The notes below the pieces were generated by a model. The model was not told the origin of the DNA. It ran no database searches and worked only from the letters and a program-made list of their open reading frames with translations. From Craterostigma plantagineum (taxonomy: Eukaryota > Streptophyta > Magnoliopsida > Lamiales > Linderniaceae), in NCBI GenBank assembly GCA_027422505.1, contig JAPQWV010000123.1, positions 1 through 64,000 of the forward strand: a stretch of 64,000 bases of DNA, given 5' to 3'. Positions 57,362 through 64,000 of the stretch are shown here, piece after piece. Position numbers and translations under genes: made by a program. The first letter of the stretch is position 1, and every line of letters starts with the position of its first letter.

Positions 57362-57478
57362 GGGTGCGATCATACCAGCACTAATGCACCGGATCCATCA
57401 GAACTCCGAAGTTAAGCATGCTTGGACTGAGAATAGTACTAGGATGGGTGACCCCTGGGAAGTCCTCGTGTTGCACCC
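57362..57478 (+). rRNA. 5S rRNA
   Basis: Box A GCATGC, IE GGACTG, box C GGGTGACC; 117 bp. Confidence 0.94.
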
Positions 57479-57757
57479 TTTTTTTACGCGTGATAACATC
57501 CCTCAGACATTAATTTTGCAATGAAGTGACGGTGTTACTTTCCACTCTCAACACCTATGGATTTCGAAATCTCAATTTTGTAAAAAATCACATGAATAGT
57601 GCTCCGTACTATATATATTTCGTTGAAAATACGCGACATCTAGGACTGCGACGTTCACGAACTGACGTGGTTTCCGAGCAACTCGCGGGTCTTTATTGCT
57701 TACTTTCATTACATTTTTACCCGTACATGCAAAACAAGTACGCTCAATTAACTAAAT

Positions 57758-57874
57758 GGGTGCGATCATACCAGCACTAATGCACCGGATCCATCAGAAC
57801 TCCGAAGTTAAGCATGCTTGGGTGAGAATAGTACTAGGATGGGTGACCCCTGGGAAGTCCTCGTGTTGCACACC
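57758..57874 (+). rRNA. 5S rRNA
   Basis: Box A GCATGC, IE GGGTG, box C GGGTGACC; 3' end GCACACC; 117 bp. Confidence 0.93.
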
Positions 57875-58152
57875 TTTTTTTACGCGTGATAACATCCCTC
57901 AGACATTAATTTTGCAATGAAGTGACGGTGTTACTTTCCACTCTCAACACCTATGGATTTCGAAAATCTCAATTTTGTATAAAATCACATGAATAGTGCT
58001 CCGTACTATATATATTTCGTTAAAAATACGCGACATCTAGGAATTGCGACGTTCACGAACAAGGCGTGGTTCCCGAGCAACGCGCCGTTGTTGCATACTT
58101 TCATTACATTTTCACACGTACAAGCAAAACAACTACGCTCAATTAACTAAAT

Positions 58153-58271
58153 GGGTGCGATCATACCAGCACTAATGCACCGGATGCCATCAGAACTCCG
58201 ACGTTAAGCGTGCTTGGGCGAGAATAATACTAGGATGGTTGACCCCCTGGGAAGTCCTCGTGTTGCACCCC
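58153..58271 (+). rRNA. 5S rRNA
   Basis: Box A GCGTGC, IE GGGCGAGAATAATAC, box C GGTTGACC, CCGACGTT, GGATGCC; 119 bp. The spacer after it lacks about 7 bp (GTGATGGTTTCC at about 58320). Confidence 0.94.
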
Positions 58272-58546
58272 TTTTTTTACGCGTGATAACATCCCTCGGA
58301 CATTAATTTTACAATGAAGTGATGGTTTCCACTCTCAACACCTATGCTTTCGGAAATCTAAATTTTGTATAAAATCACATGAATAGTGCACCGTACTATA
58401 TATATTTCGTTAAAAATACGCGACATCTAGGAATTGCGACGTTCACGAACAAGGCGTGGTTCCCGAGCAACGCGCCGGTCTTTGTTGCATACTTTCATTA
58501 CATTTTCACACGTACAAGCAAAACAACTACGCTCAATTAACTAAAT

Positions 58547-58663
58547 GGGTGCGATCATACCAGCACTAATGCACCGGATGCCATCAGAACTCCGACGTTA
58601 AGCGTGCTTGGGCGAGAGTAATACTAGGATGGTTGACCCCTGGGAAGTCCTCGTGTTGCACCC
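58547..58663 (+). rRNA. 5S rRNA
   Basis: Box A GCGTGC, IE GGGCGAGAGTAATAC, box C GGTTGACC, CCGACGTT, GGATGCC; 117 bp. Confidence 0.94.
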
Positions 58664-58942
58664 TTTTTTACGCGTGATAACATCCCTCAGACATTAATTT
58701 TGCAATGAAGTGACGGTGTTACTTTCCACTCTCAACACCTATGGATTTCGAAAATCTCAATTTTGTATAAAATCACATGAATAGTGCTCCGTACTATATA
58801 TATTTCGTTAAAAATACGCGACATCTAGGACTGCGACGTTCACGAACTGACGTGGTTTCCGAGCAACTCGCGGGTCTTTATTGCTTACTTTCATTACATT
58901 TTTACCCGTACATGCAAAACAAGTACGCTCAATTAACTAAAT

Positions 58943-59053
58943 GGGTGCGATCATACCAGCACTAATGCACCGGATCCATCAGAACTCCGAAGTTAAGCAT
59001 GTTTGAGAGTACTAGGATGGGTGACCCCCTGGGAAGTCCTCGTGTTGCACCCC
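58943..59053 (+). rRNA. 5S rRNA with IE deletion
   Basis: 111 bp. Box A GCATGT runs straight into TTGAGAGTAC: about 7-8 bp are missing, removing the intermediate element. Box C GGGTGACC is intact. Probably non-functional. Confidence 0.9.
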
Positions 59054-59328
59054 TTTTTTACGCGTGATAACATCCCTCAGACATTAATTTTGCAGTGAAG
59101 TGACGGTGTTACTTTCCACTCTCAACACCTATGGATTTCGGAAATCTCAATTTTGTATAAAATCACATGAATAGTGCTCCGTACTATATATATTTCGTTA
59201 AAAATACGCGACATCTAGGATTGCGACGTTCACGAACTGGCGTGGTTTCCGAGCAACGCGCCTTTGTTGCATACTTTCATTACATTTTCACCCGTACAAG
59301 CAAAACAACTACGCTCAATTAACTAAAT

Positions 59329-59445
59329 GGGTGCGATCATACCAGCACTAATGCACCGGATCCATCAGAACTCCGAAGTTAAGCGTGCTTGGGCGAGAAT
59401 AGTACTAGGATGGGTGACCCCTGGGAAGTCCTCGTGTTGCACCCC
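59329..59445 (+). rRNA. 5S rRNA, near-canonical internal promoter
   Basis: Box A GCGTGC with CCGAAGTT, IE GGGCGAGAATAGTAC, box C GGATGGGTGACC; 117 bp. Lacks one C in GGATCC and one in the C run after GTGA; otherwise close to canonical. Class B-like spacer. Confidence 0.94.
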
Positions 59446-59724
59446 TTTTTTTACGCGTGATAACATCCCTCGGACATTAATTTTGCAATGAAGTGACGGT
59501 GTTACTTTCCACTCTCAACACCTATGCTTTCGGAAATCTAAATTTTGTATAAAATCACATGAATAGTGCACCGTACTATATATATTTCGTTAAAAATACG
59601 CGACATCTAGGACTGCGACGTTCACGAACTGACGTGGTTTCCGAGCAACTCGCGGGTCTTTATTGCTTACTTTCATTACATTTTTACCCGTACATGCAAA
59701 ACAAGTACGCTCAATTAACTAAAT

Positions 59725-59843
59725 GGGTGCGATCATACCAGCACTAATGCACCGGATCCATCAGAACTCCGAAGTTAAGCATGCTTGGACTGAGAATAGT
59801 ACTAGGATGGGTGATCCCCTGGGAAGTCCTCGTGTTGCACCCC
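59725..59843 (+). rRNA. 5S rRNA
   Basis: Box A GCATGC, IE GGACTG, box C GGGTGATC; 119 bp. Confidence 0.94.
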
Positions 59844-60122
59844 TTTTTTTACGCGTGATAACATCCCTCAGACATTAATTTTGCAATGAAGTGACGGTGT
59901 TACTTTCCACTCTCAACACCTATGGATTTCGAAAATCTCAATTTTGTATAAAATCACATGAATAGTGCTCCGTACTATATATATTTCGTTAAAAATACGC
60001 GACATCTAGGACTGCGACGTTCACGAACTGGCGTGGTTCCCGAGCAACTCGCCGTCTTTGTTGCTTACTTTCATTACATTTTCACACGTACATGCAAAAC
60101 AAGTACGCTCAATTAACTAAAT

Positions 60123-60240
60123 GGGTGCGATCATACCAGCACTAATGCACCGGATCCATCAGAACTCCGAAGTTAAGCATGCTTGGGTGAGAATAGTACT
60201 AGGATGGGTGACCCCCTGGGAAGTCCTCGTGTTGCACCCC
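60123..60240 (+). rRNA. 5S rRNA
   Basis: Box A GCATGC, IE GGGTG, box C GGGTGACC; 118 bp. Mixed A/B spacer. Confidence 0.94.
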
Positions 60241-60520
60241 TTTTTTTACGCGTGATAACATCCCTCAGACATTAATTTTGCAATGAAGTGACGGTGTTAC
60301 TTTCCACTCTCAACACCTATGGATTTCGGAAATCTAAATTTTGTATAAAATCACATGAATAGTGCACCGTACTATATATATTTCGTTAAAAATACGCGAC
60401 ATCTAGGACTGCGACGTTCACGAACTGACGTGGTTTCCGAGCAACTCGCGGGTCTTTATTGCTTACTTTCATTACATTTTTACCCGTACATGCAAAACAA
60501 GTACGCTCAATTAACTAAAT

Positions 60521-60639
60521 GGGTGCGATCATACCAGCACTAATGCACCGGATCCATCAGAACTCCGAAGTTAAGCATGCTTGGACTGAGAATAGTACTA
60601 GGATGGGTGATCCCCTGGGAAGTCCTCCTGTTGCACCCC
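60521..60639 (+). rRNA. 5S rRNA
   Basis: Box A GCATGC, IE GGACTG, box C GGGTGATC; CTCCTGTTGC; 119 bp. Confidence 0.94.
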
Positions 60640-60919
60640 TTTTTTTACGCGTGATAACATCCCTCAGACATTAATTTTGCAATGAAGTGACGGTGTTACT
60701 TTCCACTCTCAACACCTATGGATTTCGGAAATCTCAATTTTGTATAAAATCACATGAATAGTGCACCGTACTATATATATTTCGTTAAAAATACGCGACA
60801 TCTAGGACTGCGACGTTCACGAACTGACGTGGTTTTCGAGCAACTCGCGGGTCTTTATTGCTTACTTTCATTACATTTTTACCCGTACATGCAAAACAAG
60901 TACGCTCAATTAACTAAAT

Positions 60920-61037
60920 GGGTGCAATCATACCAGCACTAATGCACCGGATCCATCAGAACTCCGAAGTTAAGCATGTTTGGCTGAGAATAGTACTAGG
61001 ATGGGTGACCCCCTGGGAAGTCCTCGTGTTGCACCCC
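60920..61037 (+). rRNA. 5S rRNA
   Basis: Box A GCATGT, IE GGCTG, box C GGGTGACC; 5' GGGTGCAATC; 118 bp. The same variant set occurs on the minus arm at 33300-33417. Confidence 0.94.
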
Positions 61038-61314
61038 TTTTTTACGCGTGATAACATCCCTCAGACATTAATTTTGCAATGAAGTGACGGTGTTACTTTC
61101 CACTCTCAACACCTATGGATTTCGAAAATCTCAATTTTGTATAAAATCACATGAATAGTGCTCCGTACTATATATATTTCGTTAAAAATACGCGACATCT
61201 AGGAATTGCGACGTTCACGAACAAGGCGTGGTTCCCGAGCAACGCGCCTTTGTTGCATACTTTCATTACATTTTCACACGTACAAGCAAAACAACTACGC
61301 TCAATTAACTAAAT

Positions 61315-61433
61315 GGGTGCGATCATACCAGCACTAATGCACCGGATGCCATCAGAACTCCGACGTTAAGCGTGCTTGGGCGAGAGTAATACTAGGATGG
61401 TTGACCCCCTGGGAAGTCCTCGTGTTGCACCCC
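61315..61433 (+). rRNA. 5S rRNA
   Basis: Box A GCGTGC, IE GGGCGAGAGTAATAC, box C GGTTGACC, CCGACGTT, GGATGCC; 119 bp. Class B spacer. Confidence 0.94.
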
Positions 61434-61713
61434 TTTTTTTACGCGTGATAACATCCCTCAGACATTAATTTTGCAATGAAGTGACGGTGTTACTTTCCAC
61501 TCTCAACACCTATGGATTTCGGAAATCTAAATTTTGTATAAAATCACATGAATAGTGCACCGTACTATATATATTTCGTTAAAAATACGCGACATCTAGG
61601 ACTGCGACGTTCACGAACTGACGTGGTTTCCGAGCAACTCGCGGGTCTTTATTGCTTACTTTCATTACATTTTTACCCGTACATGCAAAACAAGTACGCT
61701 CAATTAACTAAAT

Positions 61714-61832
61714 GGGTGCGATCATACCAGCACTAATGCACCGGATGCCATCAGAACTCCGACGTTAAGCGTGCTTGGGCGAGAGTAATACTAGGATGGT
61801 TGGCCCCCTGGGAAGTCCTCGTGTTGCACCCC
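61714..61832 (+). rRNA. 5S rRNA, hybrid unit
   Basis: Box A GCGTGC, IE GGGCGAGAGTAATAC, box C GGTTGGCC, CCGACGTT, GGATGCC; 119 bp. The gene is of the class normally found with a class B spacer, but its upstream spacer is pure class A, suggesting exchange or conversion near the gene 5' end. Confidence 0.94.
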
Positions 61833-62108
61833 TTTTTTTACGCGTGATAACATCCCTCAGACATTAATTTTGCAATGAAGTGACGGTGTTACTTTCCACT
61901 CTCAACACCTATGGATTTCGAAAATCTCAATTTTGTATAAAATCACATGAATAGTGCTCCGTACTATATATATTTCGTTAAAAATACGCGACATCTAGGA
62001 TTGCGACGTTCACGAACAAGGCGTGGTTCCGAGCAACGCGCCGTTGTTGCATACTTTCATTACATTTTCACACGTACAAGCAAAACAACTACGCTCAATT
62101 AACTAAAT

Positions 62109-62226
62109 GGGTGCGATCATACCAGCACTAATGCACCGGATGCCATCAGAACTCCGAAGTTAAGCGTGCTTGGGCGAGAATAATACTAGGATGGTTGACC
62201 CCTGGGAAGTCCTCGTGTTGCACCCC
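62109..62226 (+). rRNA. 5S rRNA
   Basis: Box A GCGTGC with CCGAAGTT, IE GGGCGAGAATAATAC, box C GGTTGACC, GGATGCC; 118 bp. Confidence 0.94.
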
Positions 62227-62506
62227 TTTTTTTACGCGTGATAACATCCCTCAGACATTAATTTTGCAATGAAGTGACGGTGTTACTTTCCACTCTCAAC
62301 ACCTATGGATTTCGGAAATCTAAATTTTGTATAAAATCACATGAATAGTGCACCGTACTATATATATTTCGTTAAAAATACGCGACATCTAGGACTGCGA
62401 CGTTCACGAACTGACGTGGTTTCCGAGCAACTCGCGGGTCTTTATTGCTTACTTTCATTACATTTTTACCCGTACATGCAAAACAAGTACGCTCAATTAA
62501 CTAAAT

Positions 62507-62625
62507 GGGTGCGATCATACCAGCACTAATGCACCGGATCCATCAGAACTCCGAAGTTAAGCATGCTTGGACTGAGAATAGTACTAGGATGGGTGACCCC
62601 CTGGGAAGTCCTCCTGTTGCACCCC
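62507..62625 (+). rRNA. 5S rRNA
   Basis: Box A GCATGC, IE GGACTG, box C GGGTGACC; CTCCTGTTGC; 119 bp. Confidence 0.94.
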
Positions 62626-62904
62626 TTTTTTTACGCGTGATAACATCCCTCAGACATTAATTTTGCAATGAAGTGACGGTGTTACTTTCCACTCTCAACA
62701 CCTATGGATTTCGGAAATCTCAATTTTGTATAAAATCACATGAATAGTGCTCCGTACTATATATATTTCGTTAAAAATACGCGACATCTAGGACTGCGAC
62801 GTTCACGAACTGACGTGGTTTCCGAGCAACTCGCGGGTCTTTATTGCTTACTTTCATTACATTTTTCCCGTACATGCAAAACAAGTACGCTCAATTAACT
62901 AAAT

Positions 62905-63021
62905 GGGTGCGATCATACCAGCACTAATGCACCGGATCCATCAGAACTCCGAAGTTAAGCATGTTTGGCTGAGAATAGTACTAGGATGGGTGACCCCTGG
63001 GAAGTCCTCGTGTTGCACCCC
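62905..63021 (+). rRNA. 5S rRNA
   Basis: Box A GCATGT, IE GGCTG, box C GGGTGACC; 117 bp. Confidence 0.94.
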
Positions 63022-63298
63022 TTTTTTACGCGTGATAACATCCCTCGGACATTAATTTTGCAATGAAGTGACGGTGTTACTTTCCACTCTCAACACCTAT
63101 GGATTTCGGAAATCTCAATTTTGTATAAAATCACATGAATAGTGCTCCGTACTATATATATTTCGTTAAAAATACGCGACATCTAGGAATTGCGACGTTC
63201 ACGAACAAGGCGTGGTTCCCGAGCAACGCGCCGTTGTTGCATACTTTCATTACATTTTCACACGTACAAGCAAAACAACTACGCTCAATTAACTAAAT
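63022..63298 (+). other. 5S intergenic spacer, class B (representative)
   Basis: 277 bp. Left half as in class A; the right half differs: TAGGAATTGCG, GAACAAGGCGTGG, GAGCAACGCGCCG and CACACGTACAAGC before AACTACGCTC. It precedes a GCGTGC/GGGCG gene, as is usual for this class. Confidence 0.88.
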
Positions 63299-63416
63299 GG
63301 GTGCGATCATACCAGCACTAATGCACCGGATGCCATCAGAACTCCGACGTTAAGCGTGCTTGGGCGAGAATAATACTAGGATGGTTGACCCCCTGGGAAG
63401 TCCTCGTGTTGCACCC
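63299..63416 (+). rRNA. 5S rRNA
   Basis: Box A GCGTGC, IE GGGCGAGAATAATAC, box C GGTTGACC, CCGACGTT, GGATGCC; 118 bp. Confidence 0.94.
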
Positions 63417-63695
63417 TTTTTTTACGCGTGATAACATCCCTCAGACATTAATTTTGCAATGAAGTGACGGTGTTACTTTCCACTCTCAACACCTATGCTT
63501 TCGGAAATCTAAATTTTGTATAAAATCACATGAATAGTGCACCGTACTATATATATTTCGTTAAAAATACGCGACATCTAGGACTGCGACGTTCACGAAC
63601 TGACGTGGTTTCCGAGCAACTCGCGGGTCTTTATTGCTTACTTTCATTACATTTTTACCCGTACATGCAAAACAAGTACGCTCAATTAACTAAAT

Positions 63696-63812
63696 GGGTG
63701 CGATCATACCAGCACTAATGCACCGGATCCATCAGAACTCCGAAGTTAAGCATGCTTGGGTGAGAATAGTACTAGGATGGGTGACCCCTGGGAAGTCCTC
63801 GTGTTGCACACC
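63696..63812 (+). rRNA. 5S rRNA, last complete copy
   Basis: Box A GCATGC, IE GGGTG, box C GGGTGACC; 3' end GCACACC; 117 bp. Confidence 0.93.
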
Positions 63813-64000
63813 TTTTTTACGCGTGATAACATCCCTCAGACATTAATTTTGCAATGAAGTGACGGTGTTACTTTCCACTCTCAACACCTATGGATTTCGA
63901 AAATCTCAATTTTGTATAAAATCACATGAATAGTGCTCCGTACTATATATATTTCGTTAAAAATACGCGACATCTAGGAATTGCGACGTTCACGAACAAG
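63813..64000 (+). other. partial class B 5S spacer, window end
   Basis: Starts with the T-run of the 63696 gene and ends at GTTCACGAACAAG, a class B marker, so the next gene outside the window is probably of the GCGTGC/GGGCG class. Confidence 0.85.

Larger units (their letters stand above)
43308..64000 (+). repeat. 5S rDNA tandem block 3 (52 copies, plus strand)
   Basis: Units have the same family sequence as block 2 but the opposite orientation, with gene starts from 43499 to 63696. The block runs off the window in a spacer. Copies alternate strongly between GGACTG-type genes and other types, and the right end (58-64 kb) is richest in GCGTGC/GGGCG genes with class B spacers. Confidence 0.95.

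Overview
The whole window is one nuclear 5S ribosomal DNA tandem array from a flowering plant. The repeated block of about 118 bp begins GGGTGCGATCATACCAGC and ends in GTTGCACCCC followed by a T-run. I recognise it from the known plant 5S rRNA sequence: helix I termini GGGTGC/GCACCC, box A around GTTAAGC, box C around GGATGGGTGA, and a short Pol III T-run terminator. Genes are separated by a non-coding spacer of about 280 bp, giving a unit of about 397 bp. I count 162 gene copies: 160 near full length and 2 five-prime-truncated. I cannot name the species from the spacer. There is no protein gene, tRNA, mobile element or CRISPR.

Layout. (1) 1-1340: three plus-strand copies with the most divergent spacers, probably near an array edge. 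(2) 1342-43307: 107 minus-strand copies, including both truncated ones. (3) 43308-64000: 52 plus-strand copies running off the window. Orientation therefore flips twice: convergent at about 1341 and divergent at about 43307. Each flip has about one base of shared sequence at the join.

Copy classes. Each gene entry gives three motifs in gene sense. 'Box A' is GCGTGC (canonical) or GCATGC/GCATGT (CpG lost). 'IE' (intermediate element) is GGGCG (canonical), GGACTG, GGATG, GGGTG or GGCTG. 'Box C' is GGGTGACC (canonical-like), GGGTGATC, GGTTGACC or GGTTGGCC. Most copies are GCATGC with a non-canonical IE and an intact box C. The copies that keep GCGTGC plus GGGCG mostly carry GGTTGACC in box C. 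Very few copies are canonical at all three; the best are at 596-715, 1000-1120, 51417-51534 and 59329-59445. Spacers also fall into two main classes that mostly track the gene class.

Superstructure. Copy classes are not randomly ordered. A five-unit period (about 1,985 bp) repeats four times at 24566-32231, a four-unit period is seen at 14634-17933, and a two-unit alternation runs through much of 46.6-56.3 kb. These, together with shared rare variants many kb apart, point to unequal exchange and block amplification. I found no new protein-based system; the interest is in the inversions, the higher-order order of variants and the decay of the internal promoter.
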